DNA from: Apilactobacillus kunkeei DSM 12361 = ATCC 700308
GTDB taxonomy: Bacteria > Bacillota > Bacilli > Lactobacillales > Lactobacillaceae
Assembly (NCBI RefSeq): GCF_001281265.1
Contig: NZ_JXDB01000005.1
Coordinates: forward strand, 57,874-121,873
Length of the DNA stretch: 64,000 nt
Reading direction: 5' to 3'
Shown here one piece after another: positions 1 to 8,118 of this stretch (its first letter is position 1; every line of letters begins with the position of its first letter). The notes beneath the pieces were generated by a model. That model had not been told where the DNA came from, made no database searches, and saw nothing but the letters and a program-made list of their open reading frames with translations. The position numbers and the translations under genes are program-made.

Positions 1-130
1 TCAATTGAACCCATTAGTTGAATACCAACGTGAAGGTTATCAAATGTTTGAAGAAATGGTCTCAGATATTGATTACGATGCCACAAGATTGTTCATGAAA
101 GCTGAAATCAGACAAAACATCGAAAGATAA
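1..130 (+). CDS. secA: SecA preprotein translocase ATPase, C-terminal end (partial)
   Basis: The window opens inside an open frame (read from base 2) whose last residues contain [17 protein letters not shown], the conserved end of the SecA helical scaffold domain. SecA is the cytosolic motor that drives preproteins through SecYEG; secG also lies in this window. The frame stops at 128-130 directly after [10 protein letters not shown]. No acidic linker or Cys-rich zinc-binding tail follows, although many SecA proteins have one. The position just before prfB is the usual one in Firmicutes. Only about 42 residues are visible, so the rest of the gene cannot be judged. Confidence 0.9.
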   Translation, partial: QLNPLVEYQREGYQMFEEMVSDIDYDATRLFMKAEIRQNIER

Positions 131-135
131 TAATA

Positions 136-170
136 AAGCGAAGATGAACAGAAGTTCACTTCGCTTTTTT
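136..170 (+). terminator. Rho-independent terminator after secA
   Basis: An AGCGAAG arm and a TTCGCT arm with inner GTTCA/TGAAC pairing form a hairpin followed by a run of six T. It starts a few bases after the secA stop and ends just before the prfB ribosome-binding site, so prfB must receive transcripts by read-through or from a start I cannot place. Confidence 0.75.
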
Positions 171-186
171 GGTAAGGAGAGTAAGA

Positions 187-1303
187 ATGGAACTAGCTGA
201 TGCTAAAAATGAAATAAGTCAAATCAAAAAAGCCATCCAAGGCTTTAGGGGGTCTCTTTGACTTAGATTCCCTTCAAGAAAGCATTGAAATTAATGAAGC
301 CAAGATGGCCGAACCTGGATTCTGGGATAATCCAGAAACTGCCCAAAGCTTTATTAATGAAAATAATCGATTAAAGAAAAAATACGATAATTTTAATGAA
401 CTAAATGAAGAGGCTGAAGACCTAGAGGTTAACCTAGAATTAATCGAAGAGGAAAACGATGATTCTATGATGGAAGAATTCGAAGAAACTTTAGCACAAA
501 CTAAGTCACATCTTGAAAAGTACAGATTAGGGATGCTACTAAATGGTAAGTATGATGCCAACAATGCCATTCTGGAAATTCATCCAGGAGCGGGTGGAAC
601 TGAATCACACGATTGGGGCATGATGCTGTTTAGAATGTATACCAGATGGGCTGATCAAAATGGATTCAAATTAGAAACATTGAACTACCAAGCTGGAGAA
701 GTGGCCGGAATTGATACTGCCACCATCATGGTTAGTGGTGAAAATGCCTACGGATACCTAAAATCAGAAAAAGGTGTTCACCGTCTAGTTCGAATTTCAC
801 CATTTGATTCTGCCGGACGTCGCCATACATCATTTGCTTCTGTCGATGTAATGCCAGAACTAGATGACACTGTCGACATTGAGATTAATCCTGCCGACTT
901 ACGAGTTGATGTTTACCGTGCCAGTGGTGCTGGTGGACAACACGTTAACAAAACATCTTCAGCAGTTCGTATTACTCATGAACCTACCGGGATTGTTGTG
1001 GCCAGTCAAGCTCAACGTTCACAACTACAAAATAGAGAAACTGCCATGAACATGTTGAAGTCCAAACTTTACGAACTAGAAGAAGAAAAAAAGGAACAGC
1101 AAAAGGCACAACTCGAAGGTGAACAAAAAGAGATTGGTTGGGGGTCGCAAATCAGATCTTATGTTTTCCATCCATATTCAATGGTTAAAGACCATCGAAC
1201 CAATTATGAAACAGCAAAGGCGCAAGATGTTATGGACGGCGACCTAAATCCATTCATTAATGCATACTTGCAATGGAAACTAAGTAAAAGAAATCCAGAA
1301 TAG
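187..1303 (+). CDS. prfB: Peptide chain release factor 2 (programmed +1 frameshift)
   Basis: RF2 recognises UGA and UAA stop codons and triggers peptide release on the ribosome. Translation starts at ATG 187 behind AAGGAG (174-179), runs 24 codons and meets an in-frame TGA at 259-261. The rest of the protein is in the +1 frame from 260 to 1303, giving 371 residues after frameshifting. In the downstream frame I see the SPF stop-recognition tripeptide (about residues 204-206) and the catalytic GGQ loop (about residues 249-251, within GAGGQHVNKT). A simple ORF call would start at ATG 305 and lose the first 39 residues. The gene follows secA, as is common in lactobacilli. Confidence 0.95.
247..262 (+). 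promoter_or_regulatory. prfB +1 programmed frameshift site
   Basis: The sequence AGGGGGTCTCTTTGAC holds the classic elements: an internal Shine-Dalgarno-like AGGGGG (247-252), the slippery CTT codon (256-258) and the in-frame TGA (259-261) followed by C. When RF2 is scarce the ribosome pauses at UGA and slips forward by one base on CUU, so RF2 controls its own synthesis. The mechanism is established for prfB; the site is read directly here. Confidence 0.95.
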
Positions 1304-1313
1304 GGGAATTTAA

Positions 1314-2468
1314 ATGAATAATTTATGGATGACATTGTTAATATTTATTCAGCCAGTACTATGGTTGGGAATATTAAGAAATTACATTATCTACCGTAAG
1401 CGTATCAAACGTGAAAGAAACGACTTTAACACTTCAATTTCTCCAAACGATTTTGAAATGAAACATTTTTGGCTAAGCTTCATCGTGTTAGGAATTGTCG
1501 GAAGCATAATTTCAATGGTACTAGGAATTTATCTATCACTTCCTTGGATCATTATCTATGAAGCATTGCTACTAATAAACTTAATTATTATTCCAGGTCA
1601 ATTCTTTACAGTGTTAAATCTATTAATTGCGACAGCTTTGACATTTGTAACGTATAAATTTGACTTGTTTACGTATATTAATACAGAAGGTATCAACACT
1701 TCATCTACTTCGCTATCAAATGCATTATTGCTGTTAGTGACAGTATTTTTTGTTTCCGCATTGTACATGAAGATGTTCTTAGGAAACTATCAATCACCAA
1801 AGATTTTTAAAAACCAACGTGGTAACAAGGTTGCCGGTTATTTAAACAAGGAATTTGCGGTCCTACCAATTGCCGTATTAATTCCAGGTGATCAAATTCA
1901 TGCATTGATTAGTTGGTGGCCAGTATTTTCAATGGGTCAACATCAATTCACAATCTTTATCCTACCGGTATTGATTGGGATTAGATTTACCATTTTCAAA
2001 TCAATGCCAAAAGAATTTTTCAAAAAGTTATCTAATCGATTGTTATGGTTAACATGTTTGGGTATTATTCTAGTTGTTGCAACTTATCTACTAAATGGTG
2101 TCGATAACATTGAATTGATTTCAATGACAGTGATGGCAGTATTATACCTACTAGTTCTAATCAGAACTAAACGTAAAGACAACAAGAAATCTAAGTGGTT
2201 TTCAGATGCGGTTAACGGTCTAAGAGTAATTGCCGTTAGAAGAGACACGCCAGCTGAAAAGATGGGTGTTGAAATGGGTGATTTAATCATTGAGGTTAAC
2301 AACATTAAAGTAAGTACCGAAGACGATTTCTACAAGGCCACTTTGACTTCACCAACATTTTGTCGATTGAAGGTATTGAACCGTCAAGATCGTATCAAGA
2401 TTATGGAAAGTGCCATTTACAGTGACTCACCAAATGAACTAGGTGTAGTTGTAATTAAAGAAAAATAA
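1314..2468 (+). CDS. Multi-pass membrane protein with C-terminal PDZ domain, MinJ-like
   Basis: A 384-residue protein with several hydrophobic segments (about residues 5-25, 48-125, 130-155, 185-240 and 245-285), then a cytoplasmic stretch from about residue 295 with PDZ character (GLRVIAVRRDTPAEKMGVEMGD, followed by LIIEVNN). The topology, length and place downstream of prfB resemble MinJ (YvjD) of Bacillus, which bridges DivIVA and MinD in division-site selection. The MinJ assignment rests on architecture and context, not on residue-level comparison. It starts at ATG 1314 behind GGGGAA, 10 bases after prfB, so the two are probably cotranscribed. ftsE and ftsX, often found between these genes, are absent. 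Confidence 0.7.
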   Translation: MNNLWMTLLIFIQPVLWLGILRNYIIYRKRIKRERNDFNTSISPNDFEMKHFWLSFIVLGIVGSIISMVLGIYLSLPWIIIYEALLLINLIIIPGQFFTVLNLLIATALTFVTYKFDLFTYINTEGINTSSTSLSNALLLLVTVFFVSALYMKMFLGNYQSPKIFKNQRGNKVAGYLNKEFAVLPIAVLIPGDQIHALISWWPVFSMGQHQFTIFILPVLIGIRFTIFKSMPKEFFKKLSNRLLWLTCLGIILVVATYLLNGVDNIELISMTVMAVLYLLVLIRTKRKDNKKSKWFSDAVNGLRVIAVRRDTPAEKMGVEMGDLIIEVNNIKVSTEDDFYKATLTSPTFCRLKVLNRQDRIKIMESAIYSDSPNELGVVVIKEK

Positions 2469-2522
2469 CTTAAGATTGATTTAATAAACATTATTTAAAA
2501 TGTCATTTAATGAGGAGGCTTT

Positions 2523-2804
2523 ATGATGACTAAAATTTACCGTTCTCAATCAGATCGATTATTAACAGGATTATTAGGTGGAATTGCCGAATACTTCCAT
2601 ATCAACTCACAACTTTTAAGAATTATATTTGTTGTTCTATCTATTATTCCGGGCCATCTAATTGGCGGACTATTGCTTTATGTAATTTGTTTAGTAATTG
2701 TTCCGGCTAACCCCAACGTTTATGGTGGTGGACACACTACTTACAAACAAACTCGACGCAATTTAACTGACGTTGATGAATTTAATGATAAAAATGATAA
2801 ATAA
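2523..2804 (+). CDS. PspC-domain membrane protein (YvlC-like)
   Basis: A 93-residue protein with the PspC layout: a short basic start (KIYRSQSDRLLTGLLGGIAE), an amphipathic segment and one long hydrophobic stretch (about residues 30-62) ending in VPANP, then a polar tail. PspC-type proteins belong to phage-shock and cell-envelope stress responses. AGGAGG at 2512-2517 fits either ATG 2523 or the adjacent ATG 2526. It is followed 11 bases later by a YvlD-like gene and then hprK-lgt, the same arrangement as yvlC-yvlD-hprK-lgt in Bacillus. Confidence 0.85.
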   Translation: MMTKIYRSQSDRLLTGLLGGIAEYFHINSQLLRIIFVVLSIIPGHLIGGLLLYVICLVIVPANPNVYGGGHTTYKQTRRNLTDVDEFNDKNDK

Positions 2805-2815
2805 GAGGTGACACC

Positions 2816-3151
2816 ATGAGAGTGTTAGGCAGAATATTGATTAACACGTTGCTATTTGTTGCGATTGCTGGTTTCTTTCAAGGCAGCTTTTACGTTGCTT
2901 CTTTTGAGACTGCGATTGTAGCTGCAATTGTTTTAGCGATTCTAAATGCATTGGTAAAACCAGTATTGTTTATCTTATCCTTACCAATCAACTTGGTAAC
3001 CTTAGGATTATTCAGTATTATCCTGAATGGAATTATGTTGGAATTAACATCTTTTGTGGTGGGCAATACTTTCCATTTTGCTTCATTTGGAATGGCAGTG
3101 ATTGTTGCATTGATTATGTCAATTTGTAACGTCATATTGTCAGACTACTAA
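2816..3151 (+). CDS. Small four-helix membrane protein, phage-holin-4-like (YvlD family)
   Basis: A 111-residue, almost wholly hydrophobic protein with four predicted membrane helices (about residues 5-25, 28-48, 55-75 and 85-108). The segment ALVKPVLFILSLPINLVTLGLF, interrupted here by no charged residue other than lysine, is typical of the YvlD / mycobacterial 4-TMS holin superfamily. Members are linked with PspC proteins in envelope-stress operons, and holin activity should not be assumed. It starts at ATG 2816 behind GAGGTG, 11 bases after the PspC gene. Confidence 0.8.
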   Translation: MRVLGRILINTLLFVAIAGFFQGSFYVASFETAIVAAIVLAILNALVKPVLFILSLPINLVTLGLFSIILNGIMLELTSFVVGNTFHFASFGMAVIVALIMSICNVILSDY

Positions 3152-3214
3152 AAAATTTTTAAAAACATCTAATAACATGATAAAATTATCTTATAACGAA
3201 GTGGAGGAAAGGCT

Positions 3215-4153
3215 ATGGCATACAGTGTAACGGTCGCAGATCTTGTTGAAAACACCCACCTAGATATTTTCTATGGTGAAGAATACTTAGATCGACCAAT
3301 TACCACGAGCGATATTTCACGCCCTGGTTTGGAATTAACAGGATACTTTAACTACTACCCATCAAAGAGAATTCAATTACTGGGTATTACTGAAACATCA
3401 TATGCTAAAGGAATGGATAGCAATGAACTTTTTGATGTAATGAAGAAAATGTGTTTACCAGAAACACCAGCATTTGTTATTTCAACTCAACTAGATCCAC
3501 CTGATGAATTAATCCGTGCTGCTAAGAACCAACACATTCCAGTATTAGGTTCTAAGTTAACAACTTCTCGAGTACTAAGTAACATGACTAACTACTTGGA
3601 AGGTAAATTAGCCGAAAGAAAATCTATTCATGGTGTGCTAATTGACGTATATGGTTTAGGGGTACTAATGACAGGGGACTCTGGAATTGGTAAGAGTGAA
3701 ACTGCCTTGGAACTTGTTAAACGTGGTCACAGATTAATTGCCGATGATCGCGTTGAAGTATACCAACAAGATGAACAAACACTAATTGGCCAAGCACCAA
3801 TGATTCTAAGACACCTACTAGAAATTAGAGGAATTGGGATTATCGATGTGATGAACCTATTTGGTGCCGGTGCCGTTCGTTCACAGACTAAGGTTGATTT
3901 GATTGTTCACCTTGAAAACTGGTCTGATGACACTCCATATGATAGATTAGGTAATGGAGATGAAACCCGTCGTATCTTTGACGTTGACGTGCAAAGAGTA
4001 AGCATTCCAGTTAAGACTGGTCGTAACTTAGCTATCATTATTGAAGCGGCAGCCATGAACTATCGTGCTAAGAAGATGGGTTATGATGCTACAAAGGTAT
4101 TTGATGATAACCTAAACAGTTTAATTAAAGAAAATTCAGGTAACAAAAAATAA
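3215..4153 (+). CDS. hprK: HPr kinase/phosphorylase
   Basis: This bifunctional cytosolic enzyme phosphorylates and dephosphorylates Ser46 of HPr, which in turn activates CcpA for carbon catabolite control. The 312-residue length is normal. The Walker A loop GDSGIGKSE lies near residues 153-161, and the family signature EIRGIGIIDVMNLFGAGAVR follows near residue 205. GTGGAGGAAAGG precedes ATG 3215. Lgt follows after 15 bases, the conserved hprK-lgt pair. Its presence supports a working CcpA circuit, consistent with the cre-like site before glcU in this window. Confidence 0.97.
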   Translation: MAYSVTVADLVENTHLDIFYGEEYLDRPITTSDISRPGLELTGYFNYYPSKRIQLLGITETSYAKGMDSNELFDVMKKMCLPETPAFVISTQLDPPDELIRAAKNQHIPVLGSKLTTSRVLSNMTNYLEGKLAERKSIHGVLIDVYGLGVLMTGDSGIGKSETALELVKRGHRLIADDRVEVYQQDEQTLIGQAPMILRHLLEIRGIGIIDVMNLFGAGAVRSQTKVDLIVHLENWSDDTPYDRLGNGDETRRIFDVDVQRVSIPVKTGRNLAIIIEAAAMNYRAKKMGYDATKVFDDNLNSLIKENSGNKK

Positions 4154-4177
4154 TCCTCTTTTTAGGAAGTGAAAAAA

Positions 4178-4999
4178 ATGTCAATTGCGTTAAATCCAAT
4201 TGCGTTTAATCTTGGACCTATCTTAGTTCACTGGTACGGGATTTTTATTGCTACCGCAGTACTAATTGCCGTTTACCTTTCAGTTAAGGAAGGAAGAAAA
4301 CGCGGGATTCAACCAGATAATATTTACGATATGATTCTATGGGCTTTACCAGTGGCAATCATTTGTGCCCGTATTTATTATGTTGTATTTCAATGGTCAT
4401 ACTACAGTCAACATCTAAATGAAATTGTTAAAATCTGGGATGGGGGAATTGCCATTTATGGTGCCTTGATTGGTGCGTTTGTCGTGGTATTCTTATACTG
4501 TAGAAGTAAATTAATCTCAGTTTGGGCAATGCTTGATGTGATCGCACCAACTGTGATTATGGGCCAAGGAATTGGTAGATGGGGAAACTTCATGAACCAA
4601 GAAGCCTTTGGTAAGATTACCAGCTTAGCGTTCTTGAAGTCGCTACACCTACCCAATTTCATTATTAACCAAATGTTTATTCAAGGATTTTATCGCCAAC
4701 CAACATTCTTGTATGAATCACTATGGGACTTGTTAGGATTTGTTCTATTGATGAATCTTCGTCAAATCCAAGGATTCTTCAAGCGTGGTGAAGTGGTATT
4801 ATCTTACGTTATTTGGTACTCATTCGGTCGATTCTTTGTCGAAGGGATGAGAACAGATAGCTTAATGCTATTTGGTGGAATTCGAGTTTCACAATTATTA
4901 TCGATTATCCTATTCGTGGGAGCAATCGGATTAATGATTTATCGTCGCAAAAATGATTCTGATTTACCTTACTACCTCGATGGTAGCAAGTTACAATAA
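4178..4999 (+). CDS. lgt: Prolipoprotein diacylglyceryl transferase
   Basis: Lgt transfers diacylglycerol from phosphatidylglycerol to the lipobox cysteine of prolipoproteins, in the cytoplasmic membrane. The signature GRWGNFMNQEAFG (about residues 135-147) and the seven-helix hydrophobic layout are visible; the C-terminal half keeps RQPTFLYES and GRFFVEGMRTD. I place the start at ATG 4178 (273 residues) because AGGAAG at 4164-4169 is spaced well for it. The frame also offers GTG 4169, but that overlaps the ribosome-binding site. It lies between hprK and gpsA in one transcription unit. Confidence 0.95.
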   Translation: MSIALNPIAFNLGPILVHWYGIFIATAVLIAVYLSVKEGRKRGIQPDNIYDMILWALPVAIICARIYYVVFQWSYYSQHLNEIVKIWDGGIAIYGALIGAFVVVFLYCRSKLISVWAMLDVIAPTVIMGQGIGRWGNFMNQEAFGKITSLAFLKSLHLPNFIINQMFIQGFYRQPTFLYESLWDLLGFVLLMNLRQIQGFFKRGEVVLSYVIWYSFGRFFVEGMRTDSLMLFGGIRVSQLLSIILFVGAIGLMIYRRKNDSDLPYYLDGSKLQ

Positions 5000-5020
5000 T
5001 TTTAAGGAGCTATATTTATT

Positions 5021-6037
5021 ATGGTAGAAAAAATTGCAGTATTAGGAGCAGGCTCATGGGGAAGCATGCTTGCTAATATTTTAGTTGAAAATGGTAATGA
5101 AGTACGTTTATGGTCATACAAACAATCACAAGTTGATGAACTAAACAACAAGCACACAAACGAAAAATACATCAAAGATTTTACATATCCCAAAGAACTA
5201 GTTGCTTACGCTGATATGAAGGAAGCAATTAGAGATGTTGATGATATTTTATTTGTTGTTCCAGCACAAGTTACAAGAAGTACTGCAAAACAAGTAAACG
5301 AAATCCTAGAAGAACTAGATATGAAGGTAAACATTATTCATGGTAGTAAAGGGATTGAACAAAAGACTTACAAACGTATGTCAGAAGTTCTAGCTGATGA
5401 AATCGATGAAAGTCATCGTAAATCAATCTCAGTTATTTCAGGTCCTAGTCAAGCAGAATCAGTTGCTAAACACGATATTACTTTGGTAACTACTGCTTCA
5501 GAAAACATCAAAGATGCTGAACATATTCAATCATTATTCATTAATGATTACTTCAGAGTTTATACTAATGATGACATCATCGGTGTTGAAATTGGTGCAG
5601 CTCTAAAGAACATCATTGCTATTGGTGCCGGTGCACTTTACGGTCTAGGCTACACTGACAATGCTAAAGCGGCATTGATGACTCGTGGACTTGCCGAAAT
5701 TTCTCGTTTGGGAACTTCATTCGGTGCTAACCCATTAACATTCACTGGTCTATCAGGATTCGGTGATGTGATCGTGACTGCAACAAGTAGTGACTCACGT
5801 AACTGGCGTGCAGGATATCAACTAGGTAAGGGAGAGACCTTAGATGATATCGTTAAGAACATGGGAATGGTTATTGAGGGTATCGCAACAGCAGAAGCTG
5901 CATACGAACTAGCCAACCAACGTGGCATTGACATGCCAATTACTTCAGCAATCTACAAGGTATTACACAAGGAAATTACAATTGATGATGCAATTTCTCA
6001 ACTAATGCACCGTAAGGGTAGAGCTGAATTAGATTAA
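5021..6037 (+). CDS. gpsA: NAD(P)-dependent glycerol-3-phosphate dehydrogenase
   Basis: GpsA reduces dihydroxyacetone phosphate to sn-glycerol-3-phosphate, the backbone for phospholipids and teichoic acids. The protein has 338 residues. The N-terminal dinucleotide-binding loop is GAGSWGSMLA, followed by HGSKGIE and the catalytic-region segment IGAALKNIIAIGAGALYGLGY, with GFGDVIVTATS later. AAGGAG precedes ATG 5021. It lies 21 bases after lgt and 44 before galU, an envelope-precursor cluster. Confidence 0.96.
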   Translation: MVEKIAVLGAGSWGSMLANILVENGNEVRLWSYKQSQVDELNNKHTNEKYIKDFTYPKELVAYADMKEAIRDVDDILFVVPAQVTRSTAKQVNEILEELDMKVNIIHGSKGIEQKTYKRMSEVLADEIDESHRKSISVISGPSQAESVAKHDITLVTTASENIKDAEHIQSLFINDYFRVYTNDDIIGVEIGAALKNIIAIGAGALYGLGYTDNAKAALMTRGLAEISRLGTSFGANPLTFTGLSGFGDVIVTATSSDSRNWRAGYQLGKGETLDDIVKNMGMVIEGIATAEAAYELANQRGIDMPITSAIYKVLHKEITIDDAISQLMHRKGRAELD

Positions 6038-6081
6038 TATTTAAGAAATAGGAAAATATGATAAAATAGGAGTTTATATTC

Positions 6082-6957
6082 ATGAAGAAAATCAAAAAAG
6101 CAATTATCCCAGCAGCAGGTTTAGGAACTAGATTCCTTCCAGAAACTAAGGCAATGCCAAAGGAAATGCTACCAGTAGTTGATAAGCCAGCTATTCAACT
6201 AATCGTTGAAGAAGCTATCGCATCAGGAATTACTGACATCTTAATTATTATTGGTAAGGGTAAACGTGCTATTGAAGATCATTTCGATTCAAACACTGAA
6301 CTTGAATTGAACCTTGAATCAAAAGGTAAGGATGAAATGCTAAAGTCTGTTAAGGAAACTAACGGTTTGAACATTTACTTTAAGCGTCAAGAACATCCTA
6401 ATGGTCTAGGTGATGCTGTTCATACTGCTAAGAGTTTCGTTGGTGAAGATCCATTTGTTATCATGCTAGGTGATGATTTGATGACAGATGAAACTCCATT
6501 AACTAAGCAATTAATCGACAGTTATGAAGAAACAGGTTCATCAACACTTGCTGTTATGAAGGTTCCTCATGAAGACACATCAAAATATGGTGTTATTAAC
6601 CCAGCTAAGGAAGTTAGCGACGGTTTATACGATGTTACTAATTTCGTTGAAAAGCCAAACCCAGAAGATGCTCCAAGTGATTTAGCAATTATTGGTCGTT
6701 ACCTATTAACTGCAGACATCTTTGACATCCTAGAAAACACTAAACCTGGTAAGGGCAACGAAATTCAATTAACTGACGCTATCGATACTCTAAACAAAAA
6801 GGGTAAGGTATACGCTCACGAATTCAAGGGTGACAGATACGACACTGGTAACAAGTTCGGTTGGTTGCAAACTAACATCGAATTTGGTCTAAAACACCCA
6901 GAAGTTTCTGATGAATTAAAACAATACATCAAGGACTTAGCTAAGAAGTTAGATTAA
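6082..6957 (+). CDS. galU: UTP-glucose-1-phosphate uridylyltransferase
   Basis: GalU makes UDP-glucose from UTP and glucose-1-phosphate for glycolipids, teichoic-acid decoration and galactose metabolism. The nucleotide-binding start [21 protein letters not shown], with the Lys-rich loop, and the later [17 protein letters not shown] and [11 protein letters not shown] segments are diagnostic. Its 291 residues match the family length. It starts at ATG 6082 behind TAGGAG. The AT-rich spacer after it contains an inverted repeat but no clear terminator. Confidence 0.96.
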   Translation: MKKIKKAIIPAAGLGTRFLPETKAMPKEMLPVVDKPAIQLIVEEAIASGITDILIIIGKGKRAIEDHFDSNTELELNLESKGKDEMLKSVKETNGLNIYFKRQEHPNGLGDAVHTAKSFVGEDPFVIMLGDDLMTDETPLTKQLIDSYEETGSSTLAVMKVPHEDTSKYGVINPAKEVSDGLYDVTNFVEKPNPEDAPSDLAIIGRYLLTADIFDILENTKPGKGNEIQLTDAIDTLNKKGKVYAHEFKGDRYDTGNKFGWLQTNIEFGLKHPEVSDELKQYIKDLAKKLD

Positions 6958-6993
6958 AATTAGTTTGTGTGCAAATTAATGGACAAATGTTTT

Positions 6994-7015
6994 ATATGAT
7001 AGTAAAGTATCATAT
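6994..7015 (+). promoter_or_regulatory. Perfect 8-bp inverted repeat upstream of trxB
   Basis: ATATGATA (6994-7001) and TATCATAT (7008-7015) are exact reverse complements separated by 6 bases. The left arm includes TATGAT, which could serve as a -10 element. The repeat ends 29 bases before the trxB start, where a repressor or redox regulator would bind. I do not recognise the regulator, and no U-run follows, so it is unlikely to be a terminator. Confidence 0.4.
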
Positions 7016-7044
7016 ATTAATTCAATGAAAGGAGGAGCTTAATT

Positions 7045-7965
7045 ATGGAAAAATATGACGTAATTATTATTGGTGCAGGTCCTGGTGGAATGACATCTGC
7101 ACTATATGCTTCTCGTGCAAATTTATCAGTAATGATGATTGACCGTGGTATTTATGGTGGTCAAATGAACAACACTGCTGAAATCGAAAACTACCCTGGA
7201 TTCAAGTCAATTCTAGGTCCGGATTTAGCGAAAGAAATGTATGAAAGTTCCACAAACTTCGGTGCCAAGTACGAATATGGAACAGTTGAATCAATCGAAG
7301 ACAAAGGTGATTCTAAGATTGTTAAGACTGACCAAGGTAGTTATGAAGCAGGTGCCGTTATCATTGGTACTGGTTCACAATACAGAAAGCTAGGCGTTCC
7401 TGGCGAAGACGAATATGGTGGAAGAGGTGTCTCATACTGTGCCGTGTGTGATGGGGCATTCTTCAAGAACCGTGAAGTTGTCGTTGTCGGTGGTGGAGAT
7501 TCAGCTATCTCTGAAGCACTATACCTTGCTGGTTTAGCTTCAAAGGTTACTGTTATTCACCGTCGTGATCAACTACGTGCACAAAAGGTTATCCAAGACC
7601 GTGCATTTGCTAACGACAAGATTGAATTTGTTTGGGACACTAACGTAACTGAAGTTGTTGGTGACAACATGAAGGTTACTGGTGTTAAGACTATCAACAA
7701 CAAGACAAACGAAGAAGGCGAAATCGCTGCTTCAGGTGTCTTCATCTATGTTGGTAACAACCCAATGACTGAACCTTTCAGTAACTTAAACATTACTGAC
7801 GAAAAAGGTTGGATTAAGACAAATGAACGTATGGAAACTTCAGTAAAGGGGATCTTTGCTATTGGTGACGTACGTGAAAAAGAATTAAGACAAGTAACTA
7901 CTGCTGTTGGTGACGGTGGTATTGCTGGTCAAAACGCATTCGAATACGTATCTTCATTACACTAA
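7045..7965 (+). CDS. trxB: Thioredoxin-disulfide reductase
   Basis: This flavoenzyme passes electrons from NADPH to thioredoxin. The 306-residue protein begins with the FAD-binding GAGPGGMTSALYASRA, has the redox-active CAVC (Cys132/Cys135) followed by DGAFFKN, a second dinucleotide fold GGGDSAISEALYL, and the C-terminal FAD segment AIGDVREKELRQVTTAVGDG. The very strong AAAGGAGGAG precedes ATG 7045. A terminator closes the unit before the repair genes. Confidence 0.96.
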   Translation: MEKYDVIIIGAGPGGMTSALYASRANLSVMMIDRGIYGGQMNNTAEIENYPGFKSILGPDLAKEMYESSTNFGAKYEYGTVESIEDKGDSKIVKTDQGSYEAGAVIIGTGSQYRKLGVPGEDEYGGRGVSYCAVCDGAFFKNREVVVVGGGDSAISEALYLAGLASKVTVIHRRDQLRAQKVIQDRAFANDKIEFVWDTNVTEVVGDNMKVTGVKTINNKTNEEGEIAASGVFIYVGNNPMTEPFSNLNITDEKGWIKTNERMETSVKGIFAIGDVREKELRQVTTAVGDGGIAGQNAFEYVSSLH

Positions 7966-7976
7966 AAAGTATGATT

Positions 7977-8007
7977 AAAAAGACTGGTCAAATGGCCAGT
8001 CTTTTTT
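7977..8007 (+). terminator. Rho-independent terminator after trxB
   Basis: AAAAGACTGG pairs with CCAGTCTTTT around a short loop and is followed by a T-rich tract. It ends the block that starts at prfB. Confidence 0.9.
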
Positions 8008-8020
8008 GTGCCTATGAGGA

Positions 8021-8058
8021 GAACATTAGTTTTAGAAAGTTTGTTCGTATGTTAAAAT
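8021..8058 (+). promoter_or_regulatory. Candidate uvrB promoter with LexA-like element
   Basis: TGTTAAAAT (8050-8058) looks like an extended -10 box; no strong -35 is visible. Upstream, GAACATTAGTTT (8021-8032) matches the SOS core GAAC-N4-GTTC in all but the last base. LexA control of uvrB is usual in Firmicutes, so the near-match is plausible, but a single imperfect site is weak evidence. Confidence 0.35.
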
Positions 8059-8118
8059 ATTATTAAACTACAGTGAATGAGCATAGAGCTCCGAGTTAAA
8101 AACAAAGGAGGACTTTGT

